Origin: Barnesiella sp.
GTDB taxonomy: Bacteria > Bacteroidota > Bacteroidia > Bacteroidales > Muribaculaceae
Reading direction: 5' to 3'
Assembly (NCBI GenBank): GCA_014801075.1
Contig: JAAVEW010000039.1
Location: 1-33,272, forward strand
Length of the DNA: 33,272 nt
Of this stretch, positions 24,477 to 32,862 are shown piece by piece (the stretch's first letter is position 1; every line of letters begins with the position of its first letter). Under the pieces are notes generated by a model. The model saw nothing but the letters and a program-made list of their open reading frames with translations, searched no databases and was not told the DNA's origin. The translations under genes were made by a program, and so were the position numbers.

Positions 24477-25894
24477 CCGTAGAGACGCGACAACATATAA
24501 AATGTGTGTTAGCCGACTGGTTGTCAGCGGTTTTGGCAATTGTGCTGTTCAACGTGTGTCGCTACGAATGGTTTGTCGACGACATAGGCACAGAGTCTCT
24601 GTATCAGTTTCTTACGAGCCGGACGGTGGTGACGGGCGAACTGTTGTTCCCGCTGTTTATACTCCTAATCTACTACCTGTCAGGCGCTTACTACAAAGTA
24701 ACGAAGCGGTCGAGGCTCGATGAACTCATCAACACATTCATTACCAACGCAATAGTATCGGTAGCAATATACTTCACCATCCTCGTTGACGACATCGTGG
24801 AGGACAAAGCCACCATATACGAGATGGTCGGAAGCCTGTGGCTGCTGCTAACCGTGCTGGTCGGAGGCGAACGTATGTTCCTGTCAACAAGGCTAATACA
24901 TAAGGTACGCGACGGACGTCTCGGCTACAACACACTGATAGTTGGAGTAACGCAGGCCGCCGTAGGGATGGTGGATAAAATAAGCAATTCGGCTCATGCT
25001 CACGGATTTAACATCATAGGCTACGTCAACCCCAACCCGGAGCCGCCCGTTTCCGACGACCTCAAGCTGCCCGTCTACCCTATCGACGACATAGAGCAGG
25101 TAATCAAGGAGCACAACGTGGTCAACCTCATCGTTATGCCCCACCGCGACGGCATGCACGCCACCGTGCGCCTCATCAATCGCCTCTTCCCGCTGGGCAT
25201 CTCGATGTTCATATCGCCCGTGCTGATGCGTGTTATATCAGGCAAGTCGAGCTTCGGCAACGTCAAGGGCGAACCGCTCATCGACGTGTCGCAACCCGAC
25301 ATATCGCCGTCGACGGCATCGTGCAAGCGCGCTGCCGACATCGTCTGCTCCGCAATGGCGCTCGTGGTGCTCTCCCCGCTGCTGCTCGCCATCGGTCTTG
25401 CCGTCAAAATCAAGTCGCCGAAAGGGAGCGTGCTCTACTTCCAGGACCGCGTGGGCTACCGTAAAAAGCATTTCAGGATAATCAAGTTCCGCACCATGCA
25501 CGCCGACGCCGAGGAGGCAGGTCCGGCACTGTCGTCGCCCGACGACCCGCGTATCACCCCCATAGGCCGTTTCCTGCGCAAATACCGCCTCGACGAACTG
25601 CCGCAGTTCTGGAACGTGCTGAAAGGCGAGATGTCAATCGTGGGCCCGCGTCCAGAGCGCGAATACTACATAAAGCGCATCGTGCAGGAGGTGCCCTACT
25701 ACTCGCTGATACACAACGTGCGTCCCGGCATAACATCCTGGGGCATGGTGAAATACGGCTACGCCACCACGGTTGAGGAGATGGTGGAGCGCCTGCAATA
25801 CGACCTCGTCTACATCGAAAACATATCATTCGGCGTGGACCTGAAGATAATATTATACACCGTCAGAACGGTGCTGACAGGCCGAGGTATATAA
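24473..25894 (+). CDS. Polyprenyl glycosylphosphotransferase (exopolysaccharide initiating transferase)
   Basis: 473 aa membrane enzyme that moves a sugar-1-phosphate onto undecaprenyl phosphate, starting surface polysaccharide or glycan synthesis. The first half has about four membrane helices (such as WLSAVLAIVLFN and LLFPLFILLIYYLSG), then a nucleotide-binding-like CoA-binding_3 region around 145-250. The catalytic domain (about 283-473) has a membrane hairpin (SAMALVVLSPLLLAIGLAV), then FRIIKFRTMHADAE and YRLDELPQFWNVLKGEMS, ending IVGPRPE. The GTG start overlaps the tsaC TGA (GTGA), so translation is coupled. No other glycosyltransferases are nearby; it may serve O-glycosylation or a distant capsule locus. 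Confidence 0.93.
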   Translation: MTVETRQHIKCVLADWLSAVLAIVLFNVCRYEWFVDDIGTESLYQFLTSRTVVTGELLFPLFILLIYYLSGAYYKVTKRSRLDELINTFITNAIVSVAIYFTILVDDIVEDKATIYEMVGSLWLLLTVLVGGERMFLSTRLIHKVRDGRLGYNTLIVGVTQAAVGMVDKISNSAHAHGFNIIGYVNPNPEPPVSDDLKLPVYPIDDIEQVIKEHNVVNLIVMPHRDGMHATVRLINRLFPLGISMFISPVLMRVISGKSSFGNVKGEPLIDVSQPDISPSTASCKRAADIVCSAMALVVLSPLLLAIGLAVKIKSPKGSVLYFQDRVGYRKKHFRIIKFRTMHADAEEAGPALSSPDDPRITPIGRFLRKYRLDELPQFWNVLKGEMSIVGPRPEREYYIKRIVQEVPYYSLIHNVRPGITSWGMVKYGYATTVEEMVERLQYDLVYIENISFGVDLKIILYTVRTVLTGRGI

Positions 25895-25956
25895 CCCCCG
25901 CCCGCCGCCGACTGACGATAAAACATATTACACCACAACTTAAAATAGCTACAGAG

Positions 25957-27756
25957 GTGGATAATAAAAAGGTAAAAAAGACGCCGCAATGGCTGCTCAG
26001 CTTCCTGATATGGCGCGAACGGCATATCAAGGAAAAGACATTCGTAATTCTGCTTGCATTTATCGTGGGGCTCGCCTGCGGTTTTGCCGCACTGCTGCTC
26101 AAGTGGCTGATTCATTTTATCAGCGGGCAGCTCACCGCCCATGCCAGCATCAATGAGGGCAACTACATATATCTCATATATCCTGTAATAGGTATCGTGC
26201 TTGCGGGATTGTTCGTGAGATACGTCGTGCGCGACAACATATCGCACGGCGTCACCCGCGTGCTCTACGCCATATCGCAGAACAAGAGCCGCCTGAAGCC
26301 CCACAACATGTACTCTTCGATTTTCGCCAGTTCCATCACCATAGGTTTCGGTGGTTCGGTGGGTGCCGAGGGTCCTATCGTGTACACGGGCGCTGCCGTC
26401 GGCTCCAACCTGGGCCAGTTGTTCCGCATGTCGCCGCGAGTGCTCATGATACTCGTGGGCTGCGGTGCGGCGGCAGGTATCGCCGGTATCTTCAAGGCGC
26501 CGATTGCGGGACTGCTGTTCACACTTGAAGTGCTGATGCTCGACCTCACGGCCGTGTCGGTGATGCCGCTGCTTATAGCATCGATTACGGGCGCAACGGT
26601 GGCCTACGTGTTCACCGGCTACAACGTGGAGTTTGACTTCACCCAGAGCGAGGAGTTCCTCACCCGCCGCATACCCTACGTGATTGCGCTCGGAGTGTTC
26701 TGCGGCATCGTGTCGCTCTACTTCACCAAGGTGATGAACATGATGGAAAACTTCTTCCGCAAGCAGCTCGGCACGCCGCTGAAACGCACCATCGTGGGCG
26801 GTGCCATTCTCGCCGTGCTCGTGTTCCTCTTCCCGCCGCTATACGGTGAGGGCTACGGCGCCATCAACGGATTGCTCGACGGCGACACTTCGTCGATAGT
26901 CAACGGCTCAATATTCTACTCCGACGGTCACAACACGTGGTTTATCCTCGCCTTTATCGGCATGATTATCTTGTTCAAGGCTTTTGCCACGTCGGCCACC
27001 AACGGCGGCGGCGGTGTCGGCGGTACGTTCGCGCCCTCGCTCTACGTAGGCTGCATGACCGGATTTTTCTTCTCGTTTCTCTTCGACCATCTCGGTCTCG
27101 GCCTCGACCTGTCCACCAAGAATTTCGCGCTGATGGGTATGGCCGGAGTGATGGCCGGAGTAATGCACGCGCCGCTGATGGCTATCTTCCTCACGGCCGA
27201 GATGACCGGCGGCTATACCCTGTTCCTGCCACTCCTTATCGTCTCGACCATATCCTACGTAACCATAAAGTTCTTCGAGCCTTACAGCATCTACACCATG
27301 CGACTGGCACAGCGCGGCGAGCTTATCACCCACCACAAGGACAAGGCCGTGCTCACGCTGCTCAAGATGGACTCGGTAATCGAGACCGACTTCCTCTCCG
27401 TGAAGCCCGAGATGAGCCTCAAGGAGATGGTCGACGTCATCAGCCGCTCCCACCGCAACCTCTTTCCCGTGGTCGATGACAACAACATGCTGCTCGGCGT
27501 GGTGCTTCTCGACGATATACGCAACATCATGTTCCGCCCCGACCTCTACCGCCGCATGTACGTGAGCCGCTTCATGTCGATGGCCCCGGCGAGAATCGAG
27601 GTGGGCCAGACGATGGACAAGGTGATGAAAACGTTTGACGACACGGGGGCGTGGAATCTCCCCGTAGTGGAGAACGGCAAGTATGTGGGCTTCGTGTCCA
27701 AGTCCAAGATTTTCAACTCCTACCGGCGCGTGCTGCGTCACTACTCCGAGGATTGA
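25957..27756 (+). CDS. CLC-family chloride channel/transporter with CBS pair
   Basis: 599 aa integral membrane protein. The start is GTG at 25957, with no good ATG nearer. The CLC core (about 30-430) has the anion-filter motifs GSVGAEGP (133-140, gating Glu138), GIFKAPIAG (177-185) and GGGGVGGTFAPSLYVG (350-365). Residues after about 455 form two CBS motifs (SVKPEMSLKEMVDVI, RNLFPVVDDN, AWNLPVVENGKYVGFVSKS) that usually bind adenine nucleotides. The internal proton-pathway Glu of antiporters appears to be Val192 in LFTLEVLML, as in channel-type CLCs. It lies 62 bp after the glycosyl-transferase gene, probably the same transcript. Confidence 0.94.
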   Translation: MDNKKVKKTPQWLLSFLIWRERHIKEKTFVILLAFIVGLACGFAALLLKWLIHFISGQLTAHASINEGNYIYLIYPVIGIVLAGLFVRYVVRDNISHGVTRVLYAISQNKSRLKPHNMYSSIFASSITIGFGGSVGAEGPIVYTGAAVGSNLGQLFRMSPRVLMILVGCGAAAGIAGIFKAPIAGLLFTLEVLMLDLTAVSVMPLLIASITGATVAYVFTGYNVEFDFTQSEEFLTRRIPYVIALGVFCGIVSLYFTKVMNMMENFFRKQLGTPLKRTIVGGAILAVLVFLFPPLYGEGYGAINGLLDGDTSSIVNGSIFYSDGHNTWFILAFIGMIILFKAFATSATNGGGGVGGTFAPSLYVGCMTGFFFSFLFDHLGLGLDLSTKNFALMGMAGVMAGVMHAPLMAIFLTAEMTGGYTLFLPLLIVSTISYVTIKFFEPYSIYTMRLAQRGELITHHKDKAVLTLLKMDSVIETDFLSVKPEMSLKEMVDVISRSHRNLFPVVDDNNMLLGVVLLDDIRNIMFRPDLYRRMYVSRFMSMAPARIEVGQTMDKVMKTFDDTGAWNLPVVENGKYVGFVSKSKIFNSYRRVLRHYSED

Positions 27757-27773
27757 CGGCTTCCGTCAATCCT
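27749..27773. repeat. Perfect hairpin across the CLC stop codon
   Basis: Arms of 11 bp (27749-27759 and 27763-27773) around a 3-nt loop; the TGA stop lies in the left arm. No T-run follows, so it is not a classical terminator. It may protect the 3' end. Confidence 0.5.
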
Positions 27774-27837
27774 ACCGCCTGCAATCTCCCCCGCGCAGGT
27801 TATCTGCTCCGCATCCAATCAGAAATATACCCCATAG

Positions 27838-27871
27838 CTGCAGCGACGACTGAACCCGGCCGTCGCTGCAG
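27838..27871 (+). terminator. Hairpin before the GNAT gene, possible terminator
   Basis: Perfect 11-bp arms (27838-27848 and 27861-27871, CTGCAGCGACG and its complement) with a 12-nt loop, followed by the modestly T-rich TGTTATATT. It sits 25 bp before the GNAT start codon, so it could end the CLC transcript or act in the leader of the next gene. Confidence 0.45.
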
Positions 27872-27895
27872 TGTTATATTATCAAAGCACACACT

Positions 27896-28972
27896 ATGGA
27901 TAAGATAACTGAAATCAGGAGATTGTGGCGCGAACGCTTCAACGACTCGCGCAACTGGATGACCAACGTATTTCCGCGCATATACCGCGACGAGGAGGCG
28001 ATAGTGCTCCCCGCCGACGGCGGTAACTCTCTCGCCAGCATGATGTTGCTGCGCCGCTACACTATGCGTTACCGCGGCACGGATATACCCGTGGGCTATA
28101 TCTACGGCGCCGCCACCTCGCGCGAACTGCAAGGCAAGGGATACATGTCGCGGCTGATGCCGATGGCCCTGCGCGAAGCCTACACGCGCGGCGACCTAGC
28201 CGTGGCTCTTCAGCCTGCACGCCGCCGCCTTTACGGATTCTACGAACAGTTTGGCTTCTCCACCACTTTCTATATACGCGAGCAGCGCTACACGGCAAAG
28301 CATCGTTTCGCCCACAACGAGTCACGATATATCACCGAATATTCGGGCCACGATGCCGCCGAACTGACCGCGGCGTTCTCGCGGCTGACAGCAGGACGAG
28401 AGAGTACAATCCTCCACTCGGAGGAGGATTTCAAAACCATTATGATTGATTGCGAGCTCGACGAAGGGTGCATCGTGACCGTGCGCTCCGTCGACAGGGG
28501 CGATATCGTGGGACTGGCCTACGGAGTGGCTTCGGCCGACTCGATAGCGGTGCGCGAGATTGCGGCGCTCGATGAGGATGCCGAAGCGGCGTTGCTCGAC
28601 GCTCTATCAGCACGTTATCCCGGCAGAATGACCGTAGTGGAGGCTTACCCCGGCGAAACAAACGCCATAAAGATTTTCTCGCGCGGCATGGCACGCATCG
28701 TCAACGTCAAGGCATTCCTCGAACTGCTCGCCGCCCTGTCGCCCAATCTGCGGCAACGTATCCGCGTCAGCGACCCGCTGATTGTGGAAAACAATGCAAT
28801 ATTCGCTGTCAGGGACGGCAAAGTGACAGCCACCCCCTACTCCCGCGAAGAACGCGTTGACCTCGAAGTGACAATCCCCACCCTGACCTCCATCCTCTTC
28901 AGCGCCTCCAACGTAGGCGAAATCTTCTCCCTCCCCACAGCCCGCCCCTTCATGTCAATGATGCTCTCGTAA
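27896..28972 (+). CDS. GNAT-family N-acetyltransferase, Eis-like
   Basis: 358 aa cytoplasmic protein. The N-terminal GNAT domain has PVGYIYGAATSRELQGKGYM, whose QGKGYM (79-84) is the acetyl-CoA pyrophosphate loop, followed by SRLMPMALREAY and the FYEQFGFSTTF motif V region near 125. A second half of similar size (from about residue 140) resembles the second GNAT-like and sterol-carrier-like parts of Eis-type enzymes. The acceptor cannot be told from sequence. It follows the CLC gene after 139 bp containing two hairpins, so it may be a separate unit. Confidence 0.82.
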   Translation: MDKITEIRRLWRERFNDSRNWMTNVFPRIYRDEEAIVLPADGGNSLASMMLLRRYTMRYRGTDIPVGYIYGAATSRELQGKGYMSRLMPMALREAYTRGDLAVALQPARRRLYGFYEQFGFSTTFYIREQRYTAKHRFAHNESRYITEYSGHDAAELTAAFSRLTAGRESTILHSEEDFKTIMIDCELDEGCIVTVRSVDRGDIVGLAYGVASADSIAVREIAALDEDAEAALLDALSARYPGRMTVVEAYPGETNAIKIFSRGMARIVNVKAFLELLAALSPNLRQRIRVSDPLIVENNAIFAVRDGKVTATPYSREERVDLEVTIPTLTSILFSASNVGEIFSLPTARPFMSMMLS

Positions 28973-29015
28973 CTCCCAATCCGCTGCCACCGCAACGGAC
29001 CTGTCATACCTTCGT

Positions 29016-29051
29016 ATATAAAAGCGGGGCGGCAATTACCTGCCGCCCCGC
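29016..29051 (-). terminator. Terminator of the WG/LRR/OMP operon
   Basis: Perfect GC-rich 11-bp arms (29024-29034 and 29041-29051, GCGGGGCGGCA and its complement) with a 6-nt loop. On the minus strand the stem is followed by TTTTATATA. It lies 42 bp past the stop of the last gene. Confidence 0.75.
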
Positions 29052-29093
29052 ATAAGTTGGTGTTATTGTAATGGATTAGAGTCCACTACATTA

Positions 29094-29996
29094 TTAGAAT
29101 GAATATATGAGTGATAGTTTCAACGACACATTTGAGAGTTTTGACGATGAAAGGTAATCAGTCAGTGATTTCAGCTGTGAACCATCTTTTACCGTGTAGG
29201 TAAGGGGTGCAGTCTCCGCTGTGAAAGTTTTCCCGACTTCGGTCTGCTCTTTATAGAGATTGGAAAGCCCGGCATCATAAAGCAGGCTGACATCAGCCGA
29301 CAACGGGCCGTAGATATTAAACTTCACACCGGCGCCAACAAGCAGCGAGGCTGTCATTGCCGACACCTCGGGTTCAGCGATGTTGTCGCCATTCAGTTCA
29401 CGCGTTCCGAAATCGTTCATGTAATCGGCATCAATCATAAGGTTGTCATACTGCGGATAAACGCCGTAGCAATACGCATTACCGCTGACATCAGACAGTT
29501 TAGAGGATGTTTTGAATCCGAGTTTCAGTCCTAAGTCAGCATGAATGCTCAACCATGATACACATTTATAGTTATAGCTTGCGTAGACAGGCAGAATAAA
29601 TCGCGATACGGTAGCTTTCTGACGGACATCGCTCAGTTCGGTGTGACGCAGATAGCTCTCACCGTCCATATCGGCAGTCGATGACGCTGCATAGCTGTAG
29701 TTAAGTTGGGGCACGCTGAGTTTTGCGGAAACGGAGTTTAATCCGAGTCCGATATTAGCAGAGAGGCTGTGGCGTCCGGCCTGCCAGAAACGCCAACCGA
29801 AGTCAATACCGAAGTCTGACGTGCTTGACGAGGCATCCAACGCACTCAACGCTGATTCCACACTCATAGCATCCCCCATACCTATATTGGCATAGGCCTT
29901 GACTGAATACTTGCCTTCACCGGTCGTTTGAGCCATGCCGCATATCGGCGCAAGCATCGCGACAGCTGTATATATTACTTTTCCTAAAGTTTTCAT
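29094..29996 (-). CDS. Small outer-membrane beta-barrel protein
   Basis: 300 aa. Signal peptide at 1-22, ending AMLAPICGMAQ. The mature chain alternates polar and aromatic/aliphatic residues with Gly-rich turns and ends in Phe (LKLSLIYSF), the usual C-terminal signature of outer-membrane barrels. The length suits eight to twelve strands, as in the OMP_b-brl/PorT-like families. It begins 18 bp after the LRR gene and is the last gene before the terminator. Function unknown; a role in placing the LRR protein at the surface is only a guess from position. Confidence 0.75.
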   Translation of the reverse strand: MKTLGKVIYTAVAMLAPICGMAQTTGEGKYSVKAYANIGMGDAMSVESALSALDASSSTSDFGIDFGWRFWQAGRHSLSANIGLGLNSVSAKLSVPQLNYSYAASSTADMDGESYLRHTELSDVRQKATVSRFILPVYASYNYKCVSWLSIHADLGLKLGFKTSSKLSDVSGNAYCYGVYPQYDNLMIDADYMNDFGTRELNGDNIAEPEVSAMTASLLVGAGVKFNIYGPLSADVSLLYDAGLSNLYKEQTEVGKTFTAETAPLTYTVKDGSQLKSLTDYLSSSKLSNVSLKLSLIYSF

Positions 29997-30014
29997 TTTA
30001 TTAACTGTTTAATA

Positions 30015-32027
30015 TTATTTTATAACGACTTTCTTTGAGCTTGAATCGGGGCCTGACTTAACGGTTACAACGTAAATACCTGAAGCGAGCGAGCTGCGGT
30101 CAATCTCCTCGTTGACCATCACACCGGCCTCGAATGCCTGCGAGCGCACCAACATACCGTTGAGCGTGTAGATATTAAGCGTCGATGCCTCATCGCTCTC
30201 GATATTTATTGTCACTCCCTTGGCGGTTGCCTTAATCCAATTGTCGGGATTAACGGCATCGCTGCGCGAAGAACGAGAATCATAAATTAGCTGTGTGCCG
30301 TCAAAGCCTGCGTCGACTCTACCATCGAGATGCTTGCGGTCACTGTTGACAGTTTCGCCATTTTCCACCTTATAAGCAAACACCCAGAAATCATTATTCG
30401 AGTCATTATATATCTGAGCCGATGTGTGGCAATATCTGAGAGAAGCATTGGCTATCACATTATCGCGGCCGGCATAGTCGGTGTAACCGTACACAAATTC
30501 ATAACCTTCTTCCGCCAACACCTCGTTGCTGAGATTCATCATAACGACAAAAGTGCATGAGCTGCCATCACCCTTTCGCTCCAACTTACGCGGAGTCTCC
30601 GGACGAGCGACTTCGGGTTTGACGGTCACTTCACAGGTGGCTTTCAATCCATTTGCTGTCGTTGCTGTAATAGTGGCTTTGCCTGCTGTCAGACCGGTTA
30701 CAACGCCATTAGTGACCGATGCTACTTTCTCATTTGACGAAGTCCACACCACCGATTTGTCCATGGCATTTTCAGGTTCTACTGTTGCAGTGAGTGTCAC
30801 TGTCTCTCCAATGTTGATTGTGGCCGACGATTTATCAAGTTTGATGTCAGACACTTCAATCTGCTTGATAGGATTTATATTTTTGAAACCTCTCCAATAT
30901 TTAGCCTCTTTATATAGTCCGATACTCTCGGCAGGCACACGCAACTCACTCTTCGGAGTATCTTCAAATGGATCATCCGTACCTGATGCCGTCGGAACAC
31001 CCGATTCAACGCAGGTAGGAGGAACTTTAGCGTTGCACTCTACTAAAGTCAACTTTTCGCACCAGCCAAATGCCCACCATCCTATTTCTTCCAATGATGC
31101 AGGCAGGTATAAGGATTCAATTTGACTACAATTAGAAAAGGCCGCGAATCCAATTGAAGTGACAGATGAGCCAATTACAACAGAACCGGAAATGCCGCTA
31201 CAATCTTGAAAGGCATCGAGTCCAATAGTTGTAACCGAGTTAGGTATTATCAGTGAGCCGGTAAAGCCACTACAATCTTCAAAAGCGTGCTCCCCGATTG
31301 AAGTTACAGAATCCGGTATTCTTATTGAGCCGGTTAAGCCACTACATCCTGCGAATGTATAATTTTCAATAGTTGTCAGTGTGTTAGGAATAGTCAGAGA
31401 ACCATTCAAGCCACTACATTTATAAAATGCACTAACTCCAATCGATGTCACTGAATTGGGTATTGTCAGTGAACCGGTAAAGCCACTACAATAGTAAAAA
31501 GCCAATCTACCTATCGATGTTACCGAACCGGGTATTATAAGAGAGCCGGTTAAACCGGAACAAAACCTAAATGCATAATCTCCAATTGTTTGCACTGAAT
31601 TACCTATTGTCAGCGAACCGTTAAAGCCTCTACAATCTTTAAAAGCATTATCTCCAATCGTTGTCACTGAATTGGGTATTGTCAGTGAACCGGTAAAACC
31701 ACTACACTGCTCAAAGGCACTCTTTCCAATAGTTTTCACCGAATTACCTATCGTCAGTGAACCTGATATATCACTACCCGAAAAAGCGTATGACCTGATT
31801 GATGTAACAGGGTATTCTTTCCCATAAAACTCAACCGATTCGGGAATCGTTAAATCAACAATCTGGGTTGCGTTGGAAATCGGGCCATAAAGTTCGGCCT
31901 CACCACTGTCAGTATCAACGGTGTATTTGAGTTGGTCGACCGAAACCGTGACGGTATAAGCTTTTGCTGCTGTCGGTAATGTCAACAACAGTCCGAAGCT
32001 TAATAGTAGTTTTGTTAATTTTCTCAT
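30015..32027 (-). CDS. BspA-like leucine-rich-repeat surface protein with Big2 domain and type IX-like C-terminal tail
   Basis: 670 aa. Signal peptide at 1-23 (LLLSFGLLLTLPTAAKA). Residues 90-305 are nine LRR_5/BspA repeats of exactly 24 residues, type SLTIPNSVTTIGDNAF followed by KDCRGFNG, plus partial repeats on both sides. A Big2 immunoglobulin-like domain spans about 393-471 (SVVWTSSNEKVASVTNG). An unassigned region with YVFGY-like elements follows. The last 70 residues (STLNIYTLNGMLVRSQAF, ASGIYVVTVKSG, KKVVIK) match the type A C-terminal sorting domain used by type IX secretion, so export and surface attachment are likely. BspA proteins bind host matrix or other bacteria; that role here is inference. 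Second gene of the WG/LRR/OMP unit. Confidence 0.88.
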   Translation of the reverse strand: MRKLTKLLLSFGLLLTLPTAAKAYTVTVSVDQLKYTVDTDSGEAELYGPISNATQIVDLTIPESVEFYGKEYPVTSIRSYAFSGSDISGSLTIGNSVKTIGKSAFEQCSGFTGSLTIPNSVTTIGDNAFKDCRGFNGSLTIGNSVQTIGDYAFRFCSGLTGSLIIPGSVTSIGRLAFYYCSGFTGSLTIPNSVTSIGVSAFYKCSGLNGSLTIPNTLTTIENYTFAGCSGLTGSIRIPDSVTSIGEHAFEDCSGFTGSLIIPNSVTTIGLDAFQDCSGISGSVVIGSSVTSIGFAAFSNCSQIESLYLPASLEEIGWWAFGWCEKLTLVECNAKVPPTCVESGVPTASGTDDPFEDTPKSELRVPAESIGLYKEAKYWRGFKNINPIKQIEVSDIKLDKSSATINIGETVTLTATVEPENAMDKSVVWTSSNEKVASVTNGVVTGLTAGKATITATTANGLKATCEVTVKPEVARPETPRKLERKGDGSSCTFVVMMNLSNEVLAEEGYEFVYGYTDYAGRDNVIANASLRYCHTSAQIYNDSNNDFWVFAYKVENGETVNSDRKHLDGRVDAGFDGTQLIYDSRSSRSDAVNPDNWIKATAKGVTINIESDEASTLNIYTLNGMLVRSQAFEAGVMVNEEIDRSSLASGIYVVTVKSGPDSSSKKVVIK
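31113..31760 (-). repeat. Nine tandem 72-bp units coding 24-residue LRRs
   Basis: The LRR part of the BspA-like gene is built from nine in-frame units of exactly 72 bp with no length change between them. Units share SLTIPNSVT and CSGFTG cores but differ at silent and exposed sites, so they are not all recent copies. Confidence 0.8.
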
Positions 32028-32079
32028 TGGATTTTTATGAATTAATGATTAATTGGTTTAATCGCTATAGTTAGGTAGT

Positions 32080-32499
32080 TTATGGATTGAGGTAATGTTT
32101 TTCATCCTTATCTATTAGTATCCATTCGCGTGATGCGGTCATGACTTTTGCATATCCATCTTTAAACGGACATGCGCGCAGATATATAGGCTTGATTACC
32201 CAGTGTCCTTCTCTATTTATGTACCCGCATTTGCCACGTTTATTTACATCACATGGTTCACTTGCCACATACACGTCCTCGGAAAAGGAACTCCATACAA
32301 TATTGCCAATTATCGCAGTGCTTACTACGACTCCCTTTTCATCTATAACTTTCCAAAGACAATTATCTTCAACGAATGCAAGTCCGTCAACAAAGGGCAT
32401 TGCATTGTCATACTGCGGCTCTATGACTACTTTGCCACTATCGTCGGCATAGCCATAAACGTACTGGCCATGTTCGCCGATTTCCTGTATTATTTTCAC
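32080..32499 (-). CDS. Small WG-repeat protein
   Basis: 139 aa from a GTG start at 32499; no closer ATG keeps the first repeat. It consists of about three WG (KWG) repeats: YADDSGKVVIEPQYDNAMPF, then DGLAFVEDNCLWKVIDEKG, then CGYINREGHWVIKPIYLRA followed by PFKDGYAKV. No signal peptide or membrane segment is visible, unlike most longer WG proteins. The repeats form beta structure of unknown role. It is the first protein gene of the WG/LRR/OMP unit (52 bp to the LRR gene), behind a structured RNA of about 300 nt. Confidence 0.78.
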   Translation of the reverse strand: MKIIQEIGEHGQYVYGYADDSGKVVIEPQYDNAMPFVDGLAFVEDNCLWKVIDEKGVVVSTAIIGNIVWSSFSEDVYVASEPCDVNKRGKCGYINREGHWVIKPIYLRACPFKDGYAKVMTASREWILIDKDEKHYLNP

Positions 32500-32551
32500 A
32501 ATCCTATTCTTCCGTTTTTATTCGGCCTGCCGGCACCAGGAGGCGTACATA

Positions 32552-32592
32552 TACAAAAGAAGCGTGGTGCCAAACTCTTTGCCCGTTCCACG
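32552..32592 (-). terminator. Possible terminator of the structured RNA
   Basis: On the minus strand CGTGG (32592-32588) pairs with CCACG (32567-32563) and is followed by CTTCTTTTG. The stem is only five pairs plus a small inner CAAA/TTTG stem, so it is a weak terminator. The GGCACCA at its 3' side could instead pair with TGGTGCC about 25 nt further on (near 32530), giving two exclusive folds. Confidence 0.35.
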
Positions 32593-32782
32593 TCTTGAGG
32601 CCTTAGCATTGCCTTGCATAATAGAACAAGCAAAGTAGTAGACCCACGCTATATGTATATATACTGTGGGCATGTCCCCATCATCACTGAGGGGACATGC
32701 CGTGGTATGCTTATACATACAACAGTGTCACTACTTTTGCTCCATTCCGACGACGCTGTGAGAAGTTGCTAAGTTCCAAGAC
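32592..32782 (-). ncRNA. Candidate 6S-like RNA (long imperfect hairpin), or structured leader
   Basis: 191 nt that fold end to end. Pairs, given as plus-strand positions: 32592-32597 with 32777-32782 (GTCTTG/CAAGAC); 32602-32608 with 32767-32773 (CTTAGCA/TGCTAAG); an unpaired bubble of 20 and 25 nt; 32629-32638 with 32731-32741 (one bulge); 32652-32659 with 32712-32719; and the apical 32670-32679 with 32691-32700 (GCATGTCCCC/GGGGACATGC). Closing stem, large central bubble and long apical stem within about 190 nt is the architecture of 6S RNA, which mimics an open promoter and holds RNA polymerase. The minus strand is favoured because a consensus promoter lies upstream on it. The call rests on hand folding; the alternative is an operon leader. 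Confidence 0.5.
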
Positions 32783-32821
32783 ATCAGAATAGTAGCGCGA
32801 TAGTAACGCTTTATATTTTAG

Positions 32822-32857
32822 TCATCGGTTGACTCCGGGAGCGGAATCAACCGATGA
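32822..32857 (-). other. Hairpin at the 5' end of the structured transcript
   Basis: Perfect 11-bp arms (32822-32832 and 32847-32857) with an inner TCCG/CGGA extension. It starts where transcription from the promoter at 32863-32892 should begin, so it would cap the RNA's 5' end. No T-run follows, so it is not a terminator on that strand. Confidence 0.6.
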
Positions 32858-32862
32858 TGTCG

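Noticed and set aside
26908-27741. 277-codon minus-strand frame opposite the CLC gene
   Set aside because: His/Glu/Val-rich antisense reading of a strongly supported membrane-protein gene.
31113-31760. CRISPR array suggested by regular 72-bp repeats
   Set aside because: The repeats are in-frame coding units of the LRR protein, with no unique spacers or cas genes.
32520-32860. RNase P RNA or tmRNA
   Set aside because: The size would fit, but the conserved RNase P 5' motif (GAGGAAAGTCCGGG-type) and the tmRNA CCA-bearing tRNA-like end are absent on both strands.
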